Source: JBHELB01 sp041859045
GTDB lineage: Bacteria; Hydrogenedentota; Hydrogenedentia; Hydrogenedentales; SLHB01
Length of the DNA: 64,000 nt
Direction: 5' to 3'
Assembly: GCA_041859045.1 (NCBI GenBank)
Contig: JBHELB010000027.1
Location: 186,001 to 250,000, forward strand
A model generated the notes under the pieces. That model had not been told where the DNA came from, did no database searches, and saw only the letters and a list, made by a program, of their open reading frames with translations. Position numbers and translations under genes: made by a program. Of this stretch, positions 1 to 8,385 are shown one piece after another; the stretch's first letter is position 1, and the number at the start of each line of letters is the position of its first letter.

Positions 1-1
1 G

Positions 2-787
2 TTGGACGGCGCGACGGACCGCGCCCAGGGCGACGAGCGTATCCGCAAGGCCCTCGAACAGGAGCAAGCGGTTCACTCGTTCAGTTTCGCGCAGTTTGTG
101 CCAGGAACGACGAACCAGTTCGCATTTAACGTATTTCAGGCGATTGCGCAGAGCCCCGGGGCGGAATTCACCCCGCTTTACGTGCATAGCGCGCCGGGCT
201 TGGGCAAAACGCACCTGCTTCATGCGGTGGCCCATGAGGTCACCGAACTCCACCCCGACGCCCGTGTGCTGCTTGTGAACGCCTCGCGGTTTATCCAGAA
301 GACGGAAGAGGCCTCGGGACGCAAGAGCGACGAACTGAAACTCCATTATTGCCTACAGGACGTATTTCTGCTGGACGACCTCCACCAGATTCGGACCAGT
401 GCGCGGGCGCAGGAAGAGTTGATCAGCATTCTTGAGTTGCTTGAGCAGGAAGGCCGCCAGATTGTGCTGAGCGGCGCGGAAATGCCCGACCGCCTGGGCT
501 TGATGCCTGCGTTGACCTCGCGCATTTCGGCGGGCGTGGTTATTGGCCTGCAACCGCCGGATTTCGAGGCGCGCCTGGCTATTCTCGAGCAGACAGCCGA
601 CACCCTGCGGGCGGGTCTGAGCGGGGCGATCCTCGAAGTCGTCGCCCGGCGTGTCACGAGCGACGTGCGTCGCCTCAACGGGGCCTTGCGCAAGCTGCTG
701 GCGTTCGCTAAGCTGGGTCAGCAGGAACTCACGGCCGAACGGACCGAGGAAGTCCTCACGAGTCTCGGGATTACCGACGCCGCGTAA
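2..787 (+). CDS. DnaA/Hda-type AAA+ ATPase, 5' end possibly outside window
   Basis: An AAA+ ATPase with the core of the replication initiator DnaA. Seen: a segment starting HSFSFAQFV at residue 25, Walker A APGLGKT at 64-70, Walker B VFLLDD at 121-126, and an LTSR sensor/arginine stretch at 171-174. The protein ends at residue 261 after the lid helices, so the C-terminal domain IV that binds DnaA boxes is absent. Known DnaA paralogues of this shape (Hda, DnaA-like regulators) modulate initiation or act as recruiters rather than initiators; such a role is inferred here. The frame is open to the window edge, so the TTG at 2 may not be the true start and an N-terminal domain could lie upstream. 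The pilus ATPase gene follows after 29 nt on the same strand. Confidence 0.8.
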   Translation: MDGATDRAQGDERIRKALEQEQAVHSFSFAQFVPGTTNQFAFNVFQAIAQSPGAEFTPLYVHSAPGLGKTHLLHAVAHEVTELHPDARVLLVNASRFIQKTEEASGRKSDELKLHYCLQDVFLLDDLHQIRTSARAQEELISILELLEQEGRQIVLSGAEMPDRLGLMPALTSRISAGVVIGLQPPDFEARLAILEQTADTLRAGLSGAILEVVARRVTSDVRRLNGALRKLLAFAKLGQQELTAERTEEVLTSLGITDAA

Positions 788-816
788 CGGTCGCAGGCTC
801 GGGATAGGGAAGAATC

Positions 817-2544
817 ATGCCACCGAAAACAGGAAAGCGCCGTCTCGGGGAAGTGCTTCTCGAGCAAGGTCTGATCTCGCAGGAAAAGCTCGAAGAGTGC
901 ATTGGGCTGCATCGCTCGACGGGGCAGAGTCTGGCGCATGTACTCGTCGCCAAAAAATACGTGAGCGAGGAAGACCTCGTTGTCACGTTCAGCGAGCAAC
1001 TGGGGATACCATATCTTCGCCTCGCCAACTACAGCGTCCCGAAGGACGTGTTGAAGGAAGTCCCCGAATCGCTTGCGCGGCAGCACAGCATCCTGCCGGT
1101 GTCCGTTACGGGCGACGTGTTGACGCTGGCGATGGCCGACCCGCTCAACATCATGGCGCTCGACGACCTGCGCATGCTCACCAGCTACGACATCGAAACC
1201 GTGGTCGCGATGGAATCGGAGATCAACGACTCGATCGATCGCCACTATGGCACGACGCAGAACACCGAGTTGTTCGAATCGCTGGTGGACGGTCAAGCGC
1301 AGACCCAGGAAAACCTCGAGGTCGTTGAGGAAACGCAGGACATCGCCGACGTCGCGTCGATGCAGGCGGAAGCCCAGGACGCGCCGATCGTCAAGTTGGT
1401 GAACCTCATTCTCGCGAACGCGCTTGAAACCCGCGCGAGCGACTTGCACATCGAGCCCTTCGAGAAATCCCTGCGCGTGCGGTATCGCGTCGACGGCGTG
1501 CTCGAAGAAGCCAAGAGTCCGCCCAAGAGCGTGCAGTCCGCGCTGGTGTCGCGCCTCAAGATCATGAGTTCGCTCGATATCGCAGAGCATCGTCTGCCGC
1601 AGGACGGCCGTTTCCGCATTCGTTACCGCGGGCGCGAGATCGATTTCCGTATTTCGATTCTGCCCTGTTACTACGGCGAGAAGGTCGTGATGCGCGTGCT
1701 CGACAAGGGCGCGCTCACGCTCGATCTCGATAAACTCGGTTTTGAAGAACAGCCCACGCAGGCATTTCAGGACGCACTGAAGCTGCCGTTCGGCATGATC
1801 CTGCTGACGGGGCCCACGGGGTCTGGTAAGACGACGACGCTGTACAGCGCGCTGCATAAACTGAACACGCCGAAACACAACATCATCACCGTTGAAGACC
1901 CGATCGAATACGAGCTGTTCGGCATCAATCAGGTGCAGGTGCAATCGCATATCGGACTCACGTTCGCCGCCGGCCTGCGCAGCATTCTGCGTCAAGACCC
2001 CGACGTGATCATGGTCGGTGAGATCCGCGACGAGGAGACCGCCGACATCGCGGTGAAGGCGGCGTTGACCGGTCACCTCGTGCTCAGTACGCTGCACACG
2101 AACGATGCAGCGAGCGTATTCACGCGCCTGGGCGATATGGGCATCGAGCCGTTCCTGGTGCAGTCGTCGGTGGCCTTGGCCGCGGCACAGCGTCTGGTGC
2201 GCAAACTCTGCCCGGACTGCAAGGAACCGATCCGCGTGCTTCCGGACGTTCTCGATCGCATCCAGTACGTTCAAGACCCGAACGGACCGCCCCCCACCTT
2301 TATGCGCGGTCGTGGGTGTAGCCGCTGCAAGGACACGGGGTATCGTGGACGTTTGGCGGTCATCGAAGCCATGCCGAACTATCCGGATATCGAGGAACTC
2401 ATCATGGGCCGCGCGCCCGCGGCGCAGATCAAGCGCGTCGCGATCCAGTGCGGCATGAAGACGCTGCGACAGAACGCATTGGCCAAGGCCGCGCGCGGCG
2501 AGACCACCATCGAGGAAGTGTTGCGGGTGACCGGCGCGGATTAA
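817..2544 (+). CDS. GspE/PilB-family secretion or pilus assembly ATPase
   Basis: Hexameric cytoplasmic ATPase that powers type IV pilus extension or type II secretion. Seen: an N-terminal GspE_N domain (roughly residues 10-110, beginning RRLGEVLLEQGLIS), the catalytic domain with Walker A GPTGSGKTTT near residue 335, a Walker B/Asp-box stretch DVIMVGEIRDEE near 397, a His-box region, and the tetracysteine zinc site formed by LCPDC (about 464) and CSRC (about 501). At 575 aa it has the full family length. ATG start preceded by AGGGAAG. Pilus versus secretion use cannot be decided from this gene alone. Pilin-like genes lie elsewhere in the window (23873-24373 and 34025-35083), but no inner-membrane platform, PilT or secretin gene is present. 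Confidence 0.93.
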   Translation: MPPKTGKRRLGEVLLEQGLISQEKLEECIGLHRSTGQSLAHVLVAKKYVSEEDLVVTFSEQLGIPYLRLANYSVPKDVLKEVPESLARQHSILPVSVTGDVLTLAMADPLNIMALDDLRMLTSYDIETVVAMESEINDSIDRHYGTTQNTELFESLVDGQAQTQENLEVVEETQDIADVASMQAEAQDAPIVKLVNLILANALETRASDLHIEPFEKSLRVRYRVDGVLEEAKSPPKSVQSALVSRLKIMSSLDIAEHRLPQDGRFRIRYRGREIDFRISILPCYYGEKVVMRVLDKGALTLDLDKLGFEEQPTQAFQDALKLPFGMILLTGPTGSGKTTTLYSALHKLNTPKHNIITVEDPIEYELFGINQVQVQSHIGLTFAAGLRSILRQDPDVIMVGEIRDEETADIAVKAALTGHLVLSTLHTNDAASVFTRLGDMGIEPFLVQSSVALAAAQRLVRKLCPDCKEPIRVLPDVLDRIQYVQDPNGPPPTFMRGRGCSRCKDTGYRGRLAVIEAMPNYPDIEELIMGRAPAAQIKRVAIQCGMKTLRQNALAKAARGETTIEEVLRVTGAD

Positions 2545-2568
2545 CCGCCCACAAAGGAAAGGGCCGAC

Positions 2569-3576
2569 GTGAAAAAGGCGCTGATCACCGGGATCACGGG
2601 ACAAGACGGTTCTTACCTCGCGGAGTTGTTGTTGAGCAAGGGGTATCGGGTGTATGGCCTGATCCGCCGCTCCAGCTCGTTCAATACCGGCCGCATCGAT
2701 CATATCTATCAGGATCCCCACGATTCCGAGCGGCGGTTAACGCTGGTGTATGGCGATCTGTGCGACTCCGGCAGTCTATCGACGCTGTTGAACGAAATTC
2801 AGCCCGATGAGGTCTATCATCTCGGCGCGCAGAGTCACGTCCGCGTGAGTTTCGACATCCCGGTGTACACGGCGGATATTGTGGCGATGGGCACCATCCG
2901 TCTGCTCGAGGCAATTCACCGCAGCGGCATTCAGACGCGCTTCTACCAGGCGTCGAGCAGCGAGATGTTCGGCGCGACACCACCGCCTCAAACGGAACGT
3001 ACGCCCTTTCATCCGCGTAGTCCGTACGGGGTGGCAAAAGTCTGTGGCTACTGGGCCACGGTGAACTACCGCGAGTCGTACGGCATGTTCGCGTGCAACG
3101 GCATTCTGTTCAACCACGAGTCGCCACGGCGCGGCGAGACGTTTGTGACGCGCAAGGTCACGCTGGGTGCGGCCCGCATCAAGCTCGGACTTCAAGACAA
3201 ATTGTATCTCGGCAATCTCGATGCGCGGCGCGACTGGGGCTACGCGCCGGAGTACGTCGAGGCGATGTGGCGCATGCTGCAACACGACCGGCCCGACGAC
3301 TTCGTGATTGCCACGGGGCAGAGTCACTCCATCCGCGATCTTGTGGAGGAGGCTTTTGGCTACCTGGGCCTTGAGTGGCCGGGCTACATCGAGCCGGATC
3401 CGCGCTACTACCGACCGGCCGAGGTGGACCACCTGTGCGGCGACGCGTCGAAAGCGCGCCGCGAGCTCGGCTGGGAACCGAAGACGTCGTTTCGCGACTT
3501 GGTGCGGTTGATGGTCGATGCCGATCTAAAGAAGGCAGAGCGCGAGGCGACGGCGGGAAAGGATAGGCCGTGGTAG
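2569..3576 (+). CDS. gmd: GDP-mannose 4,6-dehydratase
   Basis: Converts GDP-D-mannose to GDP-4-dehydro-6-deoxy-D-mannose with bound NADP, the first step to GDP-L-fucose and related deoxyhexoses. Seen: an extended short-chain dehydrogenase fold with nucleotide motif GITGQDGSYLAE near the N-terminus, the family signature YGLIRRSSSFNTGRI, and the active-site YGVAK. Length 335 aa is normal. The start is GTG, preceded by AAAGGAAAGGG. The stop overlaps the fcl start by 7 nt, so the two steps are translationally coupled. The product probably feeds fucose into LPS, exopolysaccharide or glycoproteins. Confidence 0.95.
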   Translation: MKKALITGITGQDGSYLAELLLSKGYRVYGLIRRSSSFNTGRIDHIYQDPHDSERRLTLVYGDLCDSGSLSTLLNEIQPDEVYHLGAQSHVRVSFDIPVYTADIVAMGTIRLLEAIHRSGIQTRFYQASSSEMFGATPPPQTERTPFHPRSPYGVAKVCGYWATVNYRESYGMFACNGILFNHESPRRGETFVTRKVTLGAARIKLGLQDKLYLGNLDARRDWGYAPEYVEAMWRMLQHDRPDDFVIATGQSHSIRDLVEEAFGYLGLEWPGYIEPDPRYYRPAEVDHLCGDASKARRELGWEPKTSFRDLVRLMVDADLKKAEREATAGKDRPW

Positions 3577-4532
3577 GCGACGCATCGTCCGCGTTCTGGA
3601 AAGATCGCCGCGTTGTCGTCACCGGCGGCGCGGGATTTCTCGGGTCGCACGTCGTTGACCAACTGCGCATGCGCGGCTGCACGTCCATCACCGTTCCGCG
3701 CTCCGCGGACTACGATCTGCGCGATGTCGAAGCGATTCGAAGGCTACTCGCTACAGCACAACCCGACATGGTGCTGCATCTTGCGGCGCGCGTGGGCGGG
3801 ATCGGCGGCAACATGGCGAACCCGGCCGTCTACTTCTACGACAACCTCATGATGGGCGTGCAGTTGATGCATGAATGCTGGCGTGCGCACGTGGGCAAAT
3901 TCGTCGCTGTCGGCACAATCTGTTCCTATCCGAAGTTCACGCCCGTGCCGTTTCACGAGGAAGACCTGTGGAACGGCTACCCTGAAGAGACGAACGCGCC
4001 GTATGGACTTGCCAAGAAAATGCTGCTCGTGCAAGCGCAGGCCTATCGGCAGCAATACGGGTACAACGCGATTTCGCTCTTGCCGGTCAATCTCTACGGT
4101 CCACGCGACAACTTCGATCCGGCGACGTCGCACGTGATTCCCGCGTTGATCGACAAATGCCTCGAAGCAGTGCGAGATGAAGCGGATCACATCGTGTGCT
4201 GGGGAGACGGCTCGCCCACGCGCGAATTTCTTTACGTTGAAGACGCCGCGGAAGGAATTCTGCTCGCGGCGGAACGCTACAGCGCGCCCGAACCGGTGAA
4301 TCTCGGGTCGGGCATCGAGATTTCCATTCGCGATCTCGCCGTGCGCATCGCGGAAGCCACCGGATTCCACGGCGAAATTCGGTGGGACACTTCAAAACCG
4401 AACGGCCAACCGCGCCGTTGTCTCGATGTCACCCGCGCCGAGCGCCTGTTCGGCTTTCGAGCGCAGGTGCCGTTCGATGAAGGCGTGCGCCGAACGATTG
4501 AATGGCGGCGACGCATGCTGCCGCAGGCGTAG
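3570..4532 (+). CDS. fcl: GDP-L-fucose synthase
   Basis: NADPH-dependent bifunctional epimerase/reductase that turns the Gmd product into GDP-L-fucose. Seen: glycine motif VTGGAGFLGSHVV near residue 12, the YGLAK catalytic pair, and a family-typical 320 aa. The GTG start overlaps the gmd stop (GTGGTAG). The following phosphodiesterase gene starts 2 nt after this stop. The arrangement gmd-fcl is the usual two-gene fucose unit; no fucosyltransferase is adjacent. Confidence 0.95.
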   Translation: MVGDASSAFWKDRRVVVTGGAGFLGSHVVDQLRMRGCTSITVPRSADYDLRDVEAIRRLLATAQPDMVLHLAARVGGIGGNMANPAVYFYDNLMMGVQLMHECWRAHVGKFVAVGTICSYPKFTPVPFHEEDLWNGYPEETNAPYGLAKKMLLVQAQAYRQQYGYNAISLLPVNLYGPRDNFDPATSHVIPALIDKCLEAVRDEADHIVCWGDGSPTREFLYVEDAAEGILLAAERYSAPEPVNLGSGIEISIRDLAVRIAEATGFHGEIRWDTSKPNGQPRRCLDVTRAERLFGFRAQVPFDEGVRRTIEWRRRMLPQA

Positions 4533-4534
4533 TC

Positions 4535-6475
4535 ATGCGCCGCGCGTTCGCGTGCATCGCCGCGCTGTTGCTGACTGTGCTCGCTTCCCACGCCTCCGCG
4601 CGCGTAATCATTCTAGGGTTCGACGGCGTCGAGCCGAGCATTGTCGAGCAAATGCTGGCGGCCAACGAATTGCCCAACCTTGCGCGCATCAAGACCGCCG
4701 GGACGTACGCCCGCCTCGCCACCACGAACCCGCCGCAATCGCCCACCGCATGGGCGTCGTTTGCCACGTGCCAGCCGCCCGACCGACACGGCATCCGCGA
4801 TTTCCTTCGCCGCACGCCAAGCACCTATCGCCCGGACATGGGATTTGGTGGTCTGATTCCCGCGGCGCTGAACGCCGACGGCAGCGTCGCGTCGCCGCCA
4901 AAGCTCTTCAACTTACGCAAGGGGGCCGCGTTCTGGAAAGAAGCCGACCGCCAAGGACTGCGCGTGCGCGTCATCAACGCGCCGTTCGACGCCCCTGCGG
5001 AACCGCTCGAGCACGGCTGCGAATGGATGGGTCTGGGCATTCCCGATCTGCGCGGCACGCAAAGCACGTTCTTCGCGCTCTCAGATCGCTTCACCCCTGC
5101 AGATCTTGCCGAAGACGTCGCGGGCGGCAAACGCATCGCGCTGCGCTTTGACGATGCGAACCGCGCTACAATCTCATTGCCGGGCATACGTGACCCGCGC
5201 GTGAAAGATACCGCAGCGCCGGGCGCTTTCACGCAGACGCCCGTGACGTTCACCGTGGATCGCGCCGCGCACAAAGTCGAGATCGCGCTGCCGGGCAGGT
5301 CGCTTTCGGTGGCGCAGGGCACGTGGTCGGATTGGGCGGAATGGGAATTCGTGGTCTCGCCGCAATACACCGCGCGTGCGATCAGCCGTTTCTACGTGGT
5401 GGAGGCCGGCACGGCGATTTCCGTATACATGACGTGCCTCATGGCCGATCCGCGCGCGGCGTCGATCCCGCTGAGCGTGCCGCCATCGTATGCGTCTTCT
5501 CTCGCTGCGCGTTTCGGGCTATTCAAGACCGTCGGTTGGAGCAGCGACACGCACGCGGTGCGGGCCGGGGCGTTGCCCGAGGATGCGTTTCTCGACGACG
5601 ACGAGCGCACGAGCGCGTTTATCGAGCGCGTCACGCTCGATGAGTTGGAGCGCGGCGATTTCGATCTGCTGATCGCCGTGTGGACCGACCCCGACCGCAT
5701 TGCGCACATGTTCTGGCGATTTCGCGACCCGAAACATCCGCGTTTCACCCCAGACGGCGCGCAACGCTACGGTCGCGCTATCGAGGACGCCTATCGCCGC
5801 ATGGACAACATCGCCGGAAAAGTCGCGGCCAAGCTGAAACCGGACGATCTGTTGATCGTGATGTCCGATCACGGGTTCAAGTCGTTTCGCCGCGGATTCA
5901 ATATCAACACCTGGCTTGTACGCAACGGGTATCTTGCAGTGCAAGGACAGGCCGACGCAGCGAGTGCGGAAAACCGGCGCGACTTTCTCGAAGGATACGA
6001 CTGGACGCGTTCGCGCGCGTACAGCCTCGGGCTGAACAGCGTGTACATCAATCTGCGGGGGCGCGAGGGCCAGGGCAGCGTCGCGTCGGAAGAGGCCGCG
6101 GCGTTGACGAACGAGCTTCGCGAGAGACTCCTCGCCGTGCGCGATCCGAGCACCAACGCGCCGGTGTTCGATGACGTTACGACCACGATGACGCCCGGCA
6201 GCGACGGGCCGGATCTCGTGTTGGGCTATGCGGACGGCTATCAGTCCACAAAGGAAGCCGCCAAAGGCGCTGCGCCCGCCGCGCTGTTTGAAGACAACGC
6301 GAGCGCGTGGAGCGGCGACCACGCGGGATCGAGCGGTGCCCATACGCCGGGCATTCTGTTCGTTAACGCGCCGGTGAAAGACGCGCCGTCGATTATGGAT
6401 ATTGGCGTCACTGCGCTGACGCGGCTCGGCGCGCGTCCGGCGGCTGACGTTGCAGGCAAGAACTTCCTGAAGTAG
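4535..6475 (+). CDS. Secreted alkaline-phosphatase-superfamily phosphodiesterase
   Basis: Likely a periplasmic or secreted type I phosphodiesterase/nucleotide pyrophosphatase-like hydrolase. Seen: a signal peptide at the ATG at 4535 (MRRAFACIAALLLTVLASHA), then metal motif FDGVEPS, a putative Thr nucleophile in NPPQSPTAW, HGIRDF, DRIAHMFW and a second metal motif MSDHGFKSF. An in-frame ATG 33 nt upstream would bury the signal peptide inside fcl, so 4535 is preferred. 646 aa. It follows fcl by only 2 nt, so it is probably co-transcribed with GDP-fucose synthesis, but its substrate is unknown; nucleotide-sugar or phosphonate/phosphodiester hydrolysis are possibilities. Confidence 0.85.
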   Translation: MRRAFACIAALLLTVLASHASARVIILGFDGVEPSIVEQMLAANELPNLARIKTAGTYARLATTNPPQSPTAWASFATCQPPDRHGIRDFLRRTPSTYRPDMGFGGLIPAALNADGSVASPPKLFNLRKGAAFWKEADRQGLRVRVINAPFDAPAEPLEHGCEWMGLGIPDLRGTQSTFFALSDRFTPADLAEDVAGGKRIALRFDDANRATISLPGIRDPRVKDTAAPGAFTQTPVTFTVDRAAHKVEIALPGRSLSVAQGTWSDWAEWEFVVSPQYTARAISRFYVVEAGTAISVYMTCLMADPRAASIPLSVPPSYASSLAARFGLFKTVGWSSDTHAVRAGALPEDAFLDDDERTSAFIERVTLDELERGDFDLLIAVWTDPDRIAHMFWRFRDPKHPRFTPDGAQRYGRAIEDAYRRMDNIAGKVAAKLKPDDLLIVMSDHGFKSFRRGFNINTWLVRNGYLAVQGQADAASAENRRDFLEGYDWTRSRAYSLGLNSVYINLRGREGQGSVASEEAAALTNELRERLLAVRDPSTNAPVFDDVTTTMTPGSDGPDLVLGYADGYQSTKEAAKGAAPAALFEDNASAWSGDHAGSSGAHTPGILFVNAPVKDAPSIMDIGVTALTRLGARPAADVAGKNFLK

Positions 6476-6569
6476 CGCTGGCCAAGCATAACCACTTTTC
6501 CTGTTGCGTCTGCCGGTGTATGATGGGCGGAAAGCGGAGTCACCCGCCGCGCGAAAAGGAGATGTCGCG

Positions 6570-7697
6570 ATGAACCTCTACGGCAAAGCATTCTCGGTGC
6601 AGGACCTGCGCAAGCGCGTGGGCAACATGGATCAGATCGCCGGAATTCGCATCGTGCAGTTGGACGAAGGCAACGAACGTCCCGCGCGTGCGGCGCTGTT
6701 CCACACCGGCGCGGGCCTGGAATTCACCGTGCTGCTTGACCGCGGGATGGACATCCCCTCGGCGTCGTTTCAGGGCAAGGCGATGGGATGGCGTTCGACG
6801 ACGGGCGACGTCGCGCCGCAGTACTACGAGCCAGAAGGCATCCGCTGGTTGCGCAGCTATTTCGGCGGCCTATTGACGACGTGCGGTTTGACGCATGTCG
6901 GCGCGCCAAAGCCGGAGAGCGCCTTGCTCGGCAACGGGCTGCACGGCCGCATCGGCCACACGCCCGCGCGCAATCTTCAGGTCGTGCAGGAATGGCGCGG
7001 CAACGATTACCTGCTCAGCGTCACCGGCACGATGCGCGAAACCGCGGTGTTTGGCGAAAACCTTACGCTCACGCGCACGGTGTGGACCAAGCTCGGCGAA
7101 CGGCGCTTCTGGATCCGCGACGTGGTGACGAACGAGGGCTTCCAGCGCACGAAGTTCATGCTGCTGTACCACTGCAACATCGGCTGGCCCGCCGTCGATG
7201 CGGGCTCGGAGATTCTCGCGCCGAGCCGCACCGTCGCGCCGCGCGACCCCATCGCCGCGGACGGCAAGGAACACTGGAACCGGCTCGATCCCCCCACACA
7301 CGGCTACAAAGAGAAGTGCTACTACCACGACATGGCCGCCGGGCGCGATGGCCGCGTGACGGCCGCGATCGTGAACGACGGATTCAAACGCGGCGAAGGT
7401 TTCGGTGTGTACGTGACGTACAACAAGACGCAGCTTCCGCGTTTTGTGCAGTGGAAGCAGATGGGCGAGCAGGATTATGTTCTTGGATTCGAGCCCTGCA
7501 ACTGCGGCGTCGAAGGGCGCGACGTCGACGAACGTCTCGGCCTGCTGCACTCGCTGCGTCCGGGCGAAAGCAATCTATACGACCTCGAGTTTGGTCCCGT
7601 GACCGAGAAAACGCACGTGGAGACGTTGCGAAAAGCCTGCCGCAAGGTGAAACTCAGTTTTGCGGAAAGTTACCGTGATTTTGTGAAGAAACCATAG
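6570..7697 (+). CDS. DUF4432 / aldose-1-epimerase-like protein
   Basis: A galactose-mutarotase-fold protein of the DUF4432 type. Seen: VLLDRGMDI, a strand-rich body with GLHGRIGHTPARN, a WTKLGERRFWIRDVVTNEG stretch and HCNIGWP, all typical of this family; 375 aa. ATG at 6570 is chosen because an AAGGAG site lies 6 nt before it; an upstream in-frame start lacks a ribosome site. Members act on or bind sugars, but the reaction is not settled for the family. It stands between the secreted phosphodiesterase and a convergent lipoprotein gene (6 nt between stops). Confidence 0.8.
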   Translation: MNLYGKAFSVQDLRKRVGNMDQIAGIRIVQLDEGNERPARAALFHTGAGLEFTVLLDRGMDIPSASFQGKAMGWRSTTGDVAPQYYEPEGIRWLRSYFGGLLTTCGLTHVGAPKPESALLGNGLHGRIGHTPARNLQVVQEWRGNDYLLSVTGTMRETAVFGENLTLTRTVWTKLGERRFWIRDVVTNEGFQRTKFMLLYHCNIGWPAVDAGSEILAPSRTVAPRDPIAADGKEHWNRLDPPTHGYKEKCYYHDMAAGRDGRVTAAIVNDGFKRGEGFGVYVTYNKTQLPRFVQWKQMGEQDYVLGFEPCNCGVEGRDVDERLGLLHSLRPGESNLYDLEFGPVTEKTHVETLRKACRKVKLSFAESYRDFVKKP

Positions 7698-7703
7698 CGG
7701 GCT

Positions 7704-8288
7704 TCACCACGTTTCGAGCAGCCGAATACGATCGGCTTTGCAGTAGCAGATCGTGGTGCTCGGCCTGTCGCTCGTGTAGGCGTAGCCTTTCTGTTTGAGC
7801 ATTTTGTGGAAGCGGTATTGATTGAGCCAGCTCATCCCGGAATTTGCCGGCGCGGTGCAGGTATCGACCCAGATCGGATTCTCCCGCGTCGGCAGGGCCT
7901 CCAGCGCCGCCAAGAATCTGCGTGGGTCCGTCATTCCGGTGTACGTCTTGTGCTCAAGGTCGAACAGGAAGTACCCCGTCCCCCATTCGCGACGGCACAC
8001 GAGCAGCATCGCGAACTGCGAACCGTACGCAACCGGCGCGGACGGCGCTGTGGCCTGAACCACACCCTCCGTGGCGTAGCCCTTCTCGGAAATCACCGCC
8101 GGGGTTTCTTTCGTGGTTCCATCCGGCATGTTGAAGACGAGCCACGCCAGCACGATCCGTCCCTGTGCATCCGTGGGCGCGGGCTTCCATGTCACGGGGC
8201 CTTGCGGCGCGTTGGAGACCGCGCACCCCGCCGCGAACATCACTGCAAGAACGCTTAACAATACCGTGCACGTGCATCGAGTTTTCAT
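7704..8288 (-). CDS. Hypothetical lipoprotein
   Basis: Unrecognised 194-aa protein. Seen: a lipoprotein signal peptide with hydrophobic core SVLAVMFAAGC and the lipobox Cys near residue 22, so it is probably membrane-anchored by lipid. The mature part is a small globular domain of mixed strands with six or more Cys (for example YCKADR near the C-terminus) and no motif I can assign. It lies downstream of the CBM9-serine hydrolase gene on the same strand but is separated from it by a strong hairpin terminator, so it may have its own promoter. Confidence 0.7.
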   Translation of the reverse strand: MKTRCTCTVLLSVLAVMFAAGCAVSNAPQGPVTWKPAPTDAQGRIVLAWLVFNMPDGTTKETPAVISEKGYATEGVVQATAPSAPVAYGSQFAMLLVCRREWGTGYFLFDLEHKTYTGMTDPRRFLAALEALPTRENPIWVDTCTAPANSGMSWLNQYRFHKMLKQKGYAYTSDRPSTTICYCKADRIRLLETW

Positions 8289-8340
8289 GAAGAGAGCGTA
8301 CTCTCATGTTTCTTTCGTTCGCAAGCGCCGGAAGAAACAG

Positions 8341-8370
8341 CGCAGCCCCACACCGAAGTGCGGGGCTGCG
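8341..8370 (-). terminator. Hairpin terminator after the serine hydrolase gene
   Basis: On the minus strand a 13-bp stem (one G-U pair) closes on a TTCG tetraloop: arms CGCAGCCCCGCAC and GTGTGGGGCTGCG. A short T-rich run (CTGTTTCTT) follows. It sits 16 nt after the stop of the gene ending at 8386, as expected for an intrinsic terminator. Confidence 0.8.
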
Positions 8371-8385
8371 AGCGAAAGCGAGAGG

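Noticed and set aside
718..2721. Long minus-strand open frame opposite the pilus ATPase gene
   Set aside because: It is antisense to a motif-complete GspE/PilB gene, is rich in His/Arg low-complexity text and has no recognisable domain; typical of GC-rich antisense shadows.
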